Shown here piece by piece: positions 21,336 to 33,899 of a stretch of DNA of 64,000 nt (position 1 is its first letter; every line of letters starts with the position of its first letter). The position numbers and the translations under genes were made by a program. The DNA comes from Durusdinium trenchii. Its lineage: Eukaryota; Sar; Dinophyceae; Suessiales; Symbiodiniaceae. The notes beneath the pieces are model-generated. The model searched no databases and was not told where the DNA came from. It saw only the letters and a list, made by a program, of their open reading frames with translations. Where the stretch lies: positions 540,827 to 604,826 of the forward strand of contig CAXAMN010026450.1 in assembly GCA_963970005.1 (NCBI GenBank). Reading direction: 5' to 3'.

Positions 21336-21432
21336 ACCGGTGGGGGTTACTCTTTCCAGTTCTGCCTACCAGCACTCGCACCAAATAAAAACCTGGTCGG
21401 CCAAACCAAATATGGCATGACCGGAGCCGGCT

Positions 21433-21476
21433 CCTGGCATCGCTACTAGGAGCAAGGACGCTACTAGGGGCTCGGA
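21433..21476. repeat. CGCTACTAGGAGCAAGG dispersed repeat
   Basis: CTGGCATCGCTACTAGGAGC is shared with 4871-4890 (one mismatch at the end) and is followed by a second CGCTACTAGGGGCTC. It belongs to the same family as the CCTAGTAGC blocks at 8.4 and 9.4 kb. Confidence 0.65.
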
Positions 21477-21879
21477 TAAAGGGCGAGTGGCTCCCAGCAG
21501 GCGAGAGGCTCTGTGTGACCGTACAGGGTCATTGCATTGCAGCATCCGAAAAACTCCATGAGGCTTTGCTGGTACAAGTCACTTGTCTCTTGAACAACAA
21601 CTATAGCTATGCAGCTATGCAATGCTATGCCTGCTATGCATACCTATATGGGTCCTGAGTCCTGATGCTGTCTTTAGCCTATCGTGCCCCATAGTGCCTC
21701 AAAAGAACGTTCCCAAACAGCACCTCCACCTGGGTGACAGCTCGTGCTCTTGGATGTGGTGAGGCAGCTCGTGGAGCCTCAAACGAAAGCCAGTCTGAGA
21801 GCACAAGTAGTTGCCTCAAGTTGCTGGCTAGCGATTGGAGACTCAAGAGCCTGTATGAACTACCACAGGACTCATATAG

Positions 21880-23063
21880 TATTTACCTCCTGGTCGCATT
21901 GATGGCACTGTAGGTGCTCATCGGAGCTTTCTTGTTTTCCGTCCAGATAACCCCAGGGTGACAGGTGTCCGGCTAAGACCGACACAGAATTCCAAGATTG
22001 GACTTCTTTCTCAGGATCCTGGCCATTTGCCGGAGAACATGCTGGGCACATGTCCAACGCAACCATTGCAACAGTAGCAGGACAAACATCTCTTTGGTGC
22101 AAAGCAAGCCTTGTGTAAGTGAAAGTAGCAAGACTTGGAAGAATCAATGATATTTACAGCAGCAAAACCTAAAGCACTCAGCTCCTTGTTCGCTGAAGCT
22201 CGTGAAGCTCTTGGATGTGGCGATGCAGCTCTCAATGATGCCTCTGAAGAGGAAAAAACAAACAAATATATGAGAGGCCCAGCCTACCCCACCCTCACTC
22301 GAAGAGCTCGAATCAGCTTACAATAGAACAGGTTCCTTAGGCGTGGTGACTGAGGTGCTGGCTGCATGCCAAGTGCAAGCAACTTCCATGTCTGGGTCCT
22401 CCAGGGTAGAAATAGCGTTGCGAAAACGTGTCAGGCAAGGCCAACAACCGAGACTTGCATGGAAACACAGTAGTAGTCGCAGCGGAAAAGGGACCACTGA
22501 AACACTTGCGCTTCTATAGAGTTCCAAAGGTGCGCCCCGTCACACAAACAAAAGAAGGGAAGCGAGCCAAGCATGATGGCTGAATTTGTAGCAGTGCGCA
22601 TGTTGTGCTACGTATTGCCGAGCTGTCCAATCTTTCTTGCGTCATCCTACACATGTGATCACAGTTTGGGGGTAGGGCGCCTTTTTGTGTGAAACCTGGC
22701 ATGGCAGTGAATGCATTGGACTGATTATATATACTTATCTTTTTTCTCCTGTTGTCTCTCGTATCTCTCCATTGCGGGCATCAGCATGAAGTCCCGAACA
22801 ATATCCAGGAATGGAGCCGAGGAGCCAAAATCTTCATGTATTGCATGAGGAAAGCCATGGTGCAGGATAGCTAGCTGTGATGGTGTCTTATCACTTTGAG
22901 CTGTACATTCCGCTTGACTTGGTCGGGTATTCAGCCAAACCTGGTTACTGTACATCATTTGACATCCAGGCCAAACAACCCTACGCCCAAGTCCGATACC
23001 CAGCACATCCCACCACTTCCCCCCAATAATGGCAGAAGAGACGTCCTGCACTCCATCTTCCAC
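21880..23063 (-). CDS. Unrecognised multi-exon, Cys-rich gene
   Basis: A strong 5' block (about 23063-22730) includes LAILHHGFPHAIHEDFGSSA and ends in a charged helix (DFMLMPAMERYERQQEKKDK). Further minus-strand blocks follow at about 22690-22520, 22480-22330, 22260-22140 and 22110-21880. They carry paired cysteines (GCWPC, MCPAC, CHQC). The Cys pairs could form zinc sites, which is inference. Junctions were not resolved, and the blocks may represent more than one gene. Confidence 0.42.
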
Positions 23064-24094
23064 GGGATAATGCCATTGTACCTGGAGAAAGTTGTGTCGG
23101 CATCATGGGAACAACTTTGTTGATTGACGAGTGATATCCTAATAATGTTAGATTCAGAAAAGGGGGGAGGGAACAAAACATTATCACAAAGTTATCCCCA
23201 ACCTCTGAAAAGTTCATTGAGATCGGAAAAGTACAACACATGTTTACCCTGGATAGTGATTTCTACTGTTCTGTGTTCTGTTGCTTGGGTACTGCTTTCC
23301 TTTAAGATCTTTGCTTACATAACCTCTTCTGAGGCTTGCTTAGTTCCTGAAACTCTATTTCCAAACCCTTACAACTTGTGTAAACTCATCAAAATCATGG
23401 CTGCCGGGCTGCTAAGAATTCATCAAGGAGTACTACACAAGCCCAGGGGAAGTCAATTATATAATATGAATTGCTATGAATGGCTGGGAGTAATGCACGA
23501 AGATAGAGCCAGGGGAACATATTTGTGAGAGGTTGCTTTTCTATTGCTCAGCTACTGCTACATTGCTTTTCTTTAAGATCCTTTCTTAATCTATTCTGAG
23601 GCTTTGCTTGATTCCTGCGGCGACGAAAACGACTAGTACTACTAACACCCAGTGCTACAAAATAAATAGTTGGGGTGATTCTATTCAAACTCCCTCAATC
23701 GTCTGCTGGGAGGGAGGTTTATTGTTCAATGCCCAGCACTATGCTTGTCCTGCGCTGTCCAGCCCTGTTTTAGAAAACAACAATGGCGCACGCGGGACGG
23801 TCTGAGAGAGCCTTGGCAATCACGACGCCACGACGAACAGATTCGATGCGATGCTCCGCCCGCTGGCGCTGGCCTGCTCCTTTGATGCACGGGCTTGGTT
23901 GCCAGCATGTGGCAGTAGCTCGCCTGGCATGAGGGGAGGAAGAAAACAAAACTGAAAACGTCGAAGTAGGCCAATGCCAACATATGCCAAGTGCAACTGA
24001 GAAATGCGTTGAATAAGTATATACAGTAATCGCCCGGCACATCAATGTTGCTACTCTACGTTGCTCTAATCGACTAAAGCTGGTGTCACCTTGT

Positions 24095-25316
24095 CTACCC
24101 CATAACATCAAAACGCCCTGGCAATCCCTGGCATAGTATTTGCATGTAGTGAAGGAATAACTCCAAATACTGTACCAAAAAAAGAACGGCCAGCGTCTGT
24201 TGAATCAAGGCCCCATATTGCGAATCTACCAAAGTTAATAAAAACATGTAGCACATCCTGCCTTGCCTCAAGCGGGTCTCAATCCGGCATGCTAATGCAG
24301 GTGCCACCTATACAACAATTCACGAAACAACAAGTATCTCATGGCACATAGGCAATGGCATGGAAATCAGCTAGCTCACCCAACCTCCAATGCAGGCTGC
24401 AACTGCACCGGTGAATCGCCAAGAGGTCCTCTGCTAGGACAGCGCCTGAGCTCCATTGATAACGGAGGCTCACCTCAAGCAAACCTTGTCGTAGGTGTCC
24501 ATTTTTCTGGAGATGGAGAGACAAGAAAAGAGCAAAACATTCGGGGCGGCATGGGGCGGATTCATGATGAGTCAGTTTCACGGAAAACGTAGCAGCAAGT
24601 GCATCGACATTTGTAGGCATCCAAGTTGCAACACCCACTCACTGAGAGTGTCAGGGCTCACTTCGTCTGCGTACCGGAGCCTCAGTCGAGACTGTCGCTC
24701 CCAAACTCAGCACTGCGCTACATTGCATCAGCTAGGGCAAAGGCACATAGGCATCCAGCAATGCTTCCTAAACAGGCGAAACTTCCAGTTGTGGGCCAGG
24801 AAAGGAGCTAGTAAGTTCTGCCTGGGACCGGGATCCAATAATATAGTATAACTCATGACCCAATAACATATCCAAAACACTTCTACCCAAGGGGATCTCC
24901 AAAAGGCCCTGAGGAGCTGATGCAAGGATTCTAGCAAGTCGCAGGTCATGACAAGTGCAAGCACAACGTAGATAGGACCACATAGATCCGCACAGGAGTT
25001 TGTAACCCTCCATATGCCCCAGAAGACTGCAACACCACAAGGAGATGAAATAGCTTAAACGTATTGGGTTCAGAGCTGGAAATTCGAACGGTGAAAGCAC
25101 GACGCTATTTCAAGCACGTGCAAGGTGATGTTGATTGAGGAGAGGAAGCGCACCAGTAGGCAGCAAACTGGAGCAGCACCAGCGCGCGCAAGCAAGAACA
25201 CCAGCAAGCGAAGTAGCAAGTAGCATAGCAGCCGCAGCGCAAGCTTGCCCACGTGAAGTCCACTTTGAGAACTCTGAAAGAGCTAGAATCTTCGAGGACG
25301 GAGGATGTGTCCACAA
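24095..25316 (-). CDS. Unrecognised multi-exon membrane protein
   Basis: Four minus-strand blocks are rich in hydrophobic helices. They lie at about 25316-25110 (AAAAMLLATSLAGVLACARW), 25100-24780 (LARILASAPQGLLEIPLGRS), 24570-24345 (LLEVSLRYQWSSGAVLAEDL) and 24270-24100 (LIQQTLAVLFLVQYLELFLH). The pattern suggests a multi-pass membrane protein. I cannot assign a family, and exon boundaries are approximate. Confidence 0.45.
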
Positions 25317-26547
25317 AGTTTTGCTCGGAACAGGCTGTATGACGACGGGTGTTTTGCGCGAGAATTACGACTCCGCTATGAACGAAGCGGATGATCATGC
25401 ATTCCGCCAAAGCATAACATGCCCACCGATGATCAAATACCCGCTGCCGCAAAATCAAGCCAATGCAGCCGTTGTCTCCCACCTGCCACACGGATTCAAT
25501 GTAAGTCCCTAAAAACACCTCCTAAGCACGGGATGTGTAACATTGGCACCACGGCGCCCATGCAAAAACACTGCGTGCGTGCCCATACACACACACTGAC
25601 ACTGAAGGACGCTTGAAGAATACCGGGCCTTCACCCTGAAAAATACCACACAAAATGCAAGGACCTCTTACAGCAACTGTTTGATGACAAGGGTTGTTGT
25701 ATGCTGTAGTGATCAGTCTCATTCAACCCCTCCCATCCTCATTTCCCATGGCGGTACGTCCGAGGGCATCAGCGGGCGGCACATCATGACTAAGAAATAC
25801 TAAGAATAAAAGTATATGCTTCGAAAACGATGTAATATGGGGTAATTATGCTAATGCTGAAATCCACAAACTCAATGGTGCGATTTTATGGCCGTACGTT
25901 TGGCGCTTGGAGTGTTAAAGGGGAACTGCATGCCATAGTTTTCTTGGAAGATGCGCTGCCAGTTAGATTCGAGAAATGGCCAAATGCTCTTTGAATCTAT
26001 ATAACCTATGTATCTGCATTATCATCATTTGGATTCATTTGGCTGTACGGCCGAAGCACACCAAGAGCAAGTCTTTTCACGCTGAAATGACCAGGCAAAA
26101 CTATGCAAAAAATGCATCCTGTTACAGTACCTGACCATGCAACACAAGGTGGTGTTCTCTGTTCTTTCATGTTCATTCTGCAAGAGTTGCAAGGTGGCAA
26201 CCGCCAATGGCCGCCAATGCAAAGGCTTTCGTCACGCCCTCCGAACATGACAAAACCATGCACAAGAATCTAAGGGCGCACTCTGCCCATCAGCAGAAGC
26301 ATACAGCTGAGCTTTCAGGTAGCACACGGCGATAAAAAATCAATTAAGCAGCCACCACACCCCTCACACAATGTCTACCATCCACAGTGGTAGATCCTCT
26401 ACCGCTGGCAGCCTCGTCCTGAACAAGTTGTTTTCAGTTTTTGCAAAGTTAAATTGTACTTTTCTATATCGAGGGTTGGTCAACGCGACTGAATTTGGTA
26501 TATGTTCGACCGGCTGACAAGATTGTGTCTCTCCTCGCTAGCAATAG
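25317..26547. other. Stretch with no confident gene
   Basis: Short frames only. A (CA)n run lies near 25587. Nothing is supportable, up to the assembly gap. Confidence 0.4.
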
Positions 26548-26557
26548 NNNNNNNNNN
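26548..26557. other. Assembly gap (10 N)
   Basis: Ten unresolved bases of fixed-size padding. True gap length and content are unknown. Confidence 0.99.
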
Positions 26558-26575
26558 TCTCTGTCTCTGCGTGGT

Positions 26576-27540
26576 TTAAAATAGGAAGATCTGTGGCGCA
26601 TTCTTTGTTTCATGAGTCACTTTCAATGGCACATGCCACACAAAATGCTGGTGGAATAGGATTCTTAGAATCCTTTGGAGAAGGATGACTTTGGATTGAA
26701 ATGCATCCACAAAATAACACTTTGCATTATGCCACAGTGTTATGCACATTGCTTCTATGTGAACCTTTCCTGGCAACCCCCTCAACTGCAGCTTCCGTTT
26801 AAAATATTCCTCCAATATCTTCAAAAATAGTGGCATGGAACATTTAGATTCTGCAGGTGCCAACCCGGAACTTCCACAACACGGGGGCCCTCGGGCCCCT
26901 CACAAAAAGAGACTTACCAGTAGGGAGGCAAACAATGCACAAAACAATGGTGATATATATATATATATGATTGGATTCCTTGAGTAAAGCTGTTTTGATG
27001 TCATTACTCATTACGCTACAGTAGCTTGTGTGAGGTGCGGACAAAAAATGTATATTCATGCAATGTGCCATGTGCCAAACTGGGTCGCCTATCGGATGTG
27101 AGGATTCAGGCAGTTGAAATGTGATGTTATGATGGTGCCATTTGTGAAACATCGGCTGTGAAGGGCTTGCCATGTTGCGTTTTGCTTGCTGCGTGGTTGT
27201 GTTTTCGTTTCGGGGCCTGAAACTGTGAGTACCGTGAAAGGCTTGTGGAAGCAAACAGCAGGATAGCATCTCCTTTTTCGACTTGGTGTTAGGCATCTGA
27301 CATTGAACTCGAGGAACTGGATTCTGAGCTGGTGCCCTGACCTGCTTTCACAATGCTTTGTCTTGACCAAAAGTTGTTGCTTGTGTTTACTCCACCGTCT
27401 CCTCCGTTGTAGTCTGCTAATCTTCTTGTTAATTTCCTCTTCGGTGCCTGCATCATCCGGTACACGTTCGTACATGTTTGCAGAATCTTCCAATGCCTCC
27501 TTGTGCTTCCTTGCTCGCCTTACTGTAAACACCCGTAGGG
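26576..27540 (-). CDS. Unrecognised gene with basic coiled-coil exon
   Basis: The clearest block is at about 27540-27300 on the minus strand. It is charged and probably helical (RRARKHKEALEDSANMYERV, then EEEINKKISRLQRRRRWSKH). A second block at about 26863-26600 reads PLFLKILEEYFKRKLQLRG and continues in frame. The intervening sequence contains an (AT)n run near 26950. There is no recognised domain, and the two blocks may or may not belong together. Confidence 0.4.
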
Positions 27541-27641
27541 GAACATTGCAATGAGGTGAAACTACTCTACCATGTGGATGCAAAGAAATGAAAACTGAAA
27601 CTACAAACATGAGAGATCTGCATGATCATAGTGTCAGCCCT

Positions 27642-27884
27642 TCAAGTGGGACAAGCGCACCAAAGCATGTAAATGGTAACTAACTCTGAAAAAAACAGGG
27701 TATCGGTTAGTATCGGCTGAGTTGTCCGTAAGAGTTCCCTCACTTCTGTGCGCCATTCCATGGCGTAAGCACCCACACACACGTGATGAGACCAGTCAAC
27801 CAAGAGAACACCCAACTGTTGCTCATTATATAAATGAAACGTCACCGGCAAAGTCACTTGACAATGGTGTGATAGCCCTTGCAA
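27642..27884 (-). CDS. Possible coding exon, unknown
   Basis: The minus-strand frame contains FHLYNEQQLGVLLVDWSHHV and EWRTEVRELLRTTQPILTD, a plausible globular composition. There is no partner exon and no recognised family. Confidence 0.3.
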   Translation of the reverse strand: MQGLSHHCQVTLPVTFHLYNEQQLGVLLVDWSHHVCVGAYAMEWRTEVRELLRTTQPILTDTLFFSELVTIYMLWCACPT

Positions 27885-27899
27885 TATTCCCCACTAAGG

Positions 27900-28635
27900 T
27901 CCAGAATGACTCATATTGAAAAGCACCTCGGATTCAAACTCACCGCCAACAAAGCAGAAAAACAACCCAAACAATCTTGGTAGGTATAGGGGTATCGGTG
28001 CTGGGTCGTCCCCTATCGGTTGCCAAGAATTTCTTCACTTCTCTAAAAGCACAAGGCGGTCTCTTACATATTTAGTATTCCAAAAATTTTGTCGGTTGCT
28101 CATGTAACCTATTTGTGGATTGTTGTTGTGGCAGCGGTATATATAAAGATAATATAGGTGTGTCATGTTTTCTGAGATTGTTTTCTCGGAACTCTTTTTT
28201 TTATTATTGGTGGGCCTAGTTGACAGTTCAAGGATTCAGTTTAGCGATGCCCGAAAAGGGTAGCCAAAATCAGTAGGGCCCCGGCCAACCCGCAGCCCCA
28301 ACACGTTGGGGTTTGTAAACATGTTGCCTGCCTTTCAGACGCTTGACAGCATCATATTGGAGCTCAAGCACACAGCAAATCATACATTTGGAAACCATTT
28401 GGAACAAAAACTAATTTAAACGGAAATCATTAGGCATCAAAACGAATTTGCCACAGATCAGGAACCAAAAAGGAATTCAATAAGAAATCAACAATTATAT
28501 ATGTTTTTAAAGGGAATTCAAACATAGACATAATGAAATTACACCGGCATAGACCCCAAATAATAACTATACAGTTAGAAATACACCTGTAAAGACAAAA
28601 AGCGCCTGGAACAAAAATCCATTGAGCATTGAGTA
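27900..28635. other. Intergenic, AT-rich
   Basis: Nothing coding is supported. GTATCGG/TATCGGTT words recur near 27705, 27990 and 28010, but no element boundaries could be defined. Confidence 0.4.
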
Positions 28636-28639
28636 GCCA

Positions 28640-28990
28640 AATAAAACCAGAGAAGCGGGGAAACAAGTCAGGAGTCAAGGTAGCAGCAAAACAAAACACC
28701 GATCAAACAAAACAAGTGGGGAGACAAGGCAACAGCAGCAAACAAACACGCAGACAAGTGGGTAGACATGTAAGGAGACAGCGACAAACAAAACGCCGAT
28801 CACACAGGCAACTAGACATGTAATTGTATGTAATTGTAATAGGCAATAGGAGACAAGTGGGAGACAAGGCAGCAGCGGTGCAGCAGCGGCAAAACAACAC
28901 GGCGATCACATAGGTAAATAAGTGGGGAGTCAAGGCAGGAGCGGCACAGCAGCCGCACAATTCAGCGGCAAAACCAAAACGGAATACAGG
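28640..28990. repeat. Degenerate tandem repeat (about 100-bp units)
   Basis: About three imperfect units carry AAGTGGGGAGACAAGGCARCAGC and AAMACRCCGATCAMA in the same order. The stretch is purine-rich on the plus strand. Open frames through it are low-complexity and not credible genes. Confidence 0.6.
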
Positions 28991-29740
28991 CACCCAGTCA
29001 TTGAGAAGTAAGAGCCCCTATGGCTATCGGCTTTCGCTATCTGGGGAAAAATAAAAAGCGTAGAGTAGGGGATGTTGTTATCAAAATCATACCAGAACAA
29101 AAGTGCAAAAATCGTAGAGGGGGCAATATTATTGAAACATCGAGTTCAAAAATGGAAAGGTGTAGGCAATAATCCAGGGGATGCCATTATTAAAGCCAAA
29201 GTTGGCAAACTTTATTGTATTACTCTTTTTTGTCGATATTATGTGTTTTGTATGTTTAAACTAGTTTTAAACATGTTGTCTTTTCCCGTTGGAGGTAGAT
29301 ACAGTTGGTGCCACATTGGCATTTTCTGATGCATGTTGCACATTATTGAAGTGGGCAGCAAATGCAAGTGATTAGAAACTGCATATTACTAGGGGCTTGG
29401 CACATTGACATGCAACATACACTGTAATCTACATGCTTTTTAGCATATTACAATGGAACATTTACAGAACCTTGGGACCTTGGAAGTCCCCAACAAATTA
29501 CACTGAGGTGGTACATGTTACTCAAAACAAGGCAGATTTACAAACACCAATGTCTTGAAAGAGTCTTGAAGCCACTTCACCAACAAAGAAATAGCAGCCA
29601 AGAGTCGAATCAACATGTCAAAGGGCAGTCCAAGTTCCTCCTAGAGCTGTCAATGTAACACATGAGTCGCACAAACGAATCATAAATGTCTTGTAGGATT
29701 TGTTAAGGAAAAGTGGATCCGAAGCCGTTTGTCATGTCCT
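28991..29740. other. Intergenic stretch
   Basis: No supportable feature. The plus-strand frame at 29072-29329 is Lys/Val-rich but isolated and lacks any recognisable domain. Confidence 0.4.
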
Positions 29741-29742
29741 TG

Positions 29743-30375
29743 TCATTTAGCCATAAAACCTGCACAAGTGAATGAGCCAGACGAAACAATCTGTGACTCT
29801 GTGACTCGTACGATATCATGTGAAACGCACTCAGCAAAAATCAGCCAAGGCATTGCCTGATAGCCTTCACTTTCCAAGCAAAGCTGGGCGATCCTCTCTC
29901 CATCCCTTCCGACCGCCTCTTTATTGCCTTCCGAACGTTCTCTCTTAACCATCCAAATGGAGTTTTCAACAGATTCTCCTACCAATAGTGTACAGTGGCA
30001 AAAGAAGCGCAAGAGTCAAGATATTGACCAAGAAAGTGATTGTCTCGTAATGTGGACCTTGATCCTGACCATCTCCCCCTCTGAGTGGGATCGATGTGCT
30101 CGAGAGCTTGATGTCAAAGGAGCAAACAGAAGGCTCGCCGACCTTTCCAGGTTTCTGGAGTTGGCATGATCGTGTGAGATGACTTGTGAAAACCGCTTGT
30201 CCATTAAAGTGCATAATATTTCACCATGCCCTGCCTTGTCTGGGACAAAAGCCGGGAGGGTGCTGAAATTGAAATCCTTCGGACGTGAACGGCTCAACTT
30301 GTCCAGGTCTCTGGGATCCTTAGCTGCCTTAGCCGCAAAGTACAGCGAACTTTGCAAAATCAGTGATGACGACAC
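29743..30375 (-). CDS. Unrecognised gene, two coding blocks
   Basis: The block at about 30375-30180 contains LYFAAKAAKDPRDLDKLSRS and FSTLPAFVPDKAGHGEIL. The block at about 29990-29743 contains MVKRERSEGNKEAVGRDGER and ends CAGFMAK and stop. Both are convincingly protein-like on the minus strand, although 30180-30388 also has an open plus-strand frame. The junction is not resolved, and no family was identified. Confidence 0.42.
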
Positions 30376-30662
30376 GCCTGCGCAATAGGCTGGAACCGAG
30401 GCACTCTGCGGTCAGATTCTGTCTGCATCTCCTGCATACGACATCCCACCTCGTCCACCTCACCCCAAATAGAGAGCGAAAGGGTAGATGCAGGTAGATC
30501 CCACTAGAAAGAGTCTGTGTACATGCAGGTCCACTGCAGGGGGTGGTGGGCAATCTCACAAACATTACTCAACGAAATCACTTCCAGTGTGTCATGACAT
30601 GGAGTGCGGAGGCAGACTCAAGTTACCCATGCCTGAGTGAAAGCATACGCATACTGACACAT

Positions 30663-30735
30663 ATTGTATGTATATTAAATAAATATATATATATAATATA
30701 TATATATAAATATATTTATATATATGTATGTAGAG
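30663..30735. repeat. (TA)n low-complexity run
   Basis: Mixed TATA/TTATA dinucleotide tract. Confidence 0.95.
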
Positions 30736-30872
30736 AGCGAGAGATGTGCGCATGATGTAATATGATGCACGCCATCAGCTTCAATGAAGGTTGTCAAAAC
30801 GTTCCGTTTGACGCATGTGTCACAAGCAAACAGCGAAAGCGGCACTGTTTGATCGAGGACAGAAAGGAACCA

Positions 30873-31814
30873 TCACAAGAGCAGAGCAGGTCCAAAGGCA
30901 GCACCCGGCACAACCTCAATCACCTCGTCATCCAGGATTACTGTTGGGATGAATGAAGGACCAGACTCGAAACAAACCCGTGCACCACCTAAACATAAAC
31001 TGCGTGAGTCAGAACAAGACAAGCATCCACAACAAACAGAAGTCACGTCGAAACCCAATTGCTCAAGTGGGAGGGAAGAACAAGTTTCGCAAAATTATTT
31101 CCGCACCCTGAACAGTTTATAATGATAACAATGATAACAAGTTTTCTTTCGCCCACGGTGCTTTTATTTTACAGATCTGCTTACTTGTTCTATTATTCTC
31201 TGCTGACGCTGTCCTTTAAAAATCCTTGCTTAACTCTTCTGAGGTGTGCTCAACTCATGGAACTCTGACCTGAAAACCTTGTTCATGGCCCCAAACCATT
31301 GAAGTCAAGGCCACCACCCCATGTGTCAAGGAAGTGCCCAAGGCGCGAGAAGATCTAGTGCAGCAGCTGACACCAGGCTGAAGCCTTAAGTCTGAGCTGT
31401 GTTCGAGCCGGCAAGGCAGGCCGCACTTTGGTCGCTCGACCAGCTCGTCGTAGAGATGAGCAGTGCAAAGCCGCTTTTGGCCAGGGAGCTGCGGTGCGGA
31501 GCAGAAAGAACTGCGGAAAAAAATGAGATAGCGCAAAACGGTGAGGTGTAAGACCAAAAATCCTGATGAGTTATATGAGAACACATGTGATAATTAGAAT
31601 ATGTGAGATGCATCAAAACATGCTTGCACGCCATTGAAAGAGCACTTTGCTCAGGTGTGTGTGATATTATAGCACTCTTGTCAACAAGGTCCTTGTCCGC
31701 AACGTAGTATGGCAGGTTTGGGGACAACAGCGATTTGTGCAGAGTGTCCAGTTGGCTCTGCACCTGGCTGGCCCATATGGCAAGGTCAACAAAAGGAGAG
31801 ATGATGAAACACAT
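30873..31814 (-). CDS. Unrecognised multi-exon gene
   Basis: There are three minus-strand blocks. The first (about 31810-31660) contains QVQSQLDTLHKSLLSPNLP. The second (about 31515-31380) contains RLCTAHLYDELVERPKCGL. The terminal exon at 30988-30873 opens at TTTAG|GTGG, reads SFIPTVILDDEVIEVVPGA and ends PALLL and TGA. The terminal exon is very convincing. I do not recognise the family. Its 5' neighbour on the same strand ends at 32175. Confidence 0.48.
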
Positions 31815-32174
31815 AAATAATTGAGAATTGAGAAGATGAATTTTCCTATGTTTTCTTATTGGGTAAGGAATTGCAGCCGGCCTCAGGTCCTTCAGGCGTC
31901 TGCTGGTCCGGCCTCCAACGATGACTCATTATGTTGATCAATGTTATCAATGTTGCAAATGTTGGAATCCATCTGCTGCGGTGGCATCTGCTGTCATTGT
32001 TTTAAACAAAAGTTGAAAGCCTCTAAGGCTTACCTTGCCCTACTCCAACAGCACTGAGTTTATGGCTGCTTTTTGCTCTTTTGGCGCTTCCGCTTGTAGT
32101 TCAGCCTGCGAGGGGCTCAACTCAGCAACATTCTGAACTTGAGGCAGGCACAGCCAGTGAACCGCCAGCAATAG

Positions 32175-32783
32175 TCACCGAAGGACAAGCACCAGTTCCA
32201 GCGAAGTGCTGACAAGCTGCGCATGCTCCGCATGCTCCAGCAAGTCCTCCACGGCTGAAATGTCACCTTCATCTGGATCAGCTTCATCTGTCAAGTCATC
32301 TACACCACTTCCCCAGGATTCGTAGTAGTCTTCATCCTGCGTGCAGTCCAAAAAGGCAAGTATACTGAGAGCAATCTACGTGCTCGCAGCCTCACTGCAC
32401 GGTCCTCTAAGTCCTTGAATTCCTCTTGAAGTGTCAAAAACCTGACTGAGGACAACTCTGCACTATAATTGCCCCGAATGGAGTTTGGATGAGTTTGGCG
32501 TGCATATGGTCGAAAAAAAATCAAGAAATACTGTATAAGGAGCCGTTGAAGGAGTATACACGCGGTGAACAGGGCCAAGATTGTCCAAGTGGGGCTTGAC
32601 TCCAAGTGGCTTTTCAAGCTGCTCCATGGGAACGACCATGTCATCCTGAGGCTGACTAGTCACCGGCGCCAGGGCATGCGGGCTCTGATCCTTCAGACTG
32701 CACAACGGATGCGATGTTGACCACAAGCCAAGGGCGTTTCTAGCTATTGTGGCAGTTGGTTGTGTCCTTGTAGCCTCGCTCAT
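32175..32783 (-). CDS. Unrecognised small gene with acidic C-terminus
   Basis: The 5' exon starts MSEATRTQPTATIARNALGL at 32783 and is hydrophilic for about 75 codons. A middle block at about 32432-32385 reads FLTLQEEFKDLEDRAVRLR (coiled-coil-like) after a TCAG|G acceptor. The last exon, 32336-32175, lacks an ATG; it opens at CGCAG|GATGAAG and is strongly acidic (DDLTDEADPDEGDISAVEDL), ending in TGA. Three consecutive pieces in the same orientation support a real gene. The exact first donor and the very short second intron remain unresolved. Function unknown. Confidence 0.5.
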
Positions 32784-32848
32784 CAGCTGAACTGGAGCCT
32801 CTGCAGAAATCGATCATGTGACTACAGTGGATCTCTTCGGCGGAACCC

Positions 32849-33896
32849 TCAAACATTTGTTGCGCATGATGGCGTTCCATGCCAAACTTCCGGTGTGCAA
32901 CCTCCACAACTTTGTTGCAAATCTCTCAACATAAGAAAAACAAACATGCCACATACCCCTGCTGGATCACACGCCTGTTTCAGCTTTAGTCGCTTGAATC
33001 GCCATCCGTAGCTGGCCCACGAAGGTTCTTGCTTTGTTTGTGAAGCCGTAGTCGCCTTGTGTGCGTGCGCGCGAGAAAACAGAATCAAAAGCGTCTGACC
33101 TGACAATAGACTCCCTACGAAGGCATCTGCCAGCGTGAAACTTTCAGAACATAACAGTTTTACTCTTATTGTTTGTGTCTCAGCACGAGGCTTTGCCGAA
33201 ACTGTGCTTGATCTTCAGGTGAAAGTTTCTTCACTGCAATCCACAGCAACGCCTAAACACTTGCAAACCATCACAAACAAGGAACGCATTCACTCCTCAA
33301 CTCCTACAAACGCTTCCAGGAAAACCAACGGTGGGCCTTTGCGAGTTTCTCGCTGATGTTGTTCATCACCAGCTGACCCGGCAGGAAGGCCAGGAACAAC
33401 TTTCCATCCTCAGGGATGACAACAAACAGCCCTGGCCAAGAGAGCCTTTAAAGAACTATTGCTGAATTTCCCTCCCTCACCTCGTGGCCGATGAAAAAAG
33501 GTTCTGCAAACAGGGCCTTGATCCTCGCCAGGGGTCAAACGAACGGGGGACCCCAACCATGAAATTATCTTGGCTTGACCCTAAGATTGAAAAAGGCCCT
33601 GTGTGTGTGTGTGTGTGTCAACACCTGTCTCTAAGGAACTTCACTTGTGTACAAAGCAGGGGACCAGGCAGGATACACCGTCGCCTGGTCAACGAAGCTG
33701 GCGATGTATCCGAGGATATGGAAATGGGATGCCACTTCCATGCACCTGCAAACTTTTAACCTCCTTTACAGGGCTAGTGCACTTTTGTTAAACCTTCTGT
33801 TGAACCGACCCAGCACTTCCTGCAGTTGATTCAAGTCAAGGTCTAATTGCGTGTAAAGGTCTGCTGGCAGTAAACTGGGACTTCGTCAACTGATTC
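32849..33896 (-). CDS. Unrecognised multi-exon gene (exon pair also duplicated at 34.6/36.8 kb)
   Basis: Minus-strand exons in order: about 33870-33785 (LYTQLDLDLNQLQEVLGRFN); 33757 to about 33655, after TTGCAG|GTGC (HFHILGYIASFVDQATVYPA); about 33530-33480 (RIKALFAEPFFIGHE); about 33430-33320 (LFVVIPEDGKLFLAFLPGQL); and possibly about 33040-32970 (SWASYGWRFKRLKLKQACD). The blocks are short, hydrophobic-alternating and well formed. The first two also exist upstream as a second copy. I do not recognise a family. Junction phases were only partly verified. Confidence 0.5.
33598..33870. repeat. Duplicated exon-pair segment, intact copy
   Basis: Positions 33618-33722 match 34582-34686 at most positions (shared CCTGGTCAACGAAGCTGGCG). 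Positions 33723-33870 match about 36697-36850 (shared GGGCTAGTGCACTTTTGTTA). In this copy the two parts are contiguous. A (GT)n microsatellite (33600-33618) marks its left end. Confidence 0.9.
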
Positions 33897-33899
33897 TGC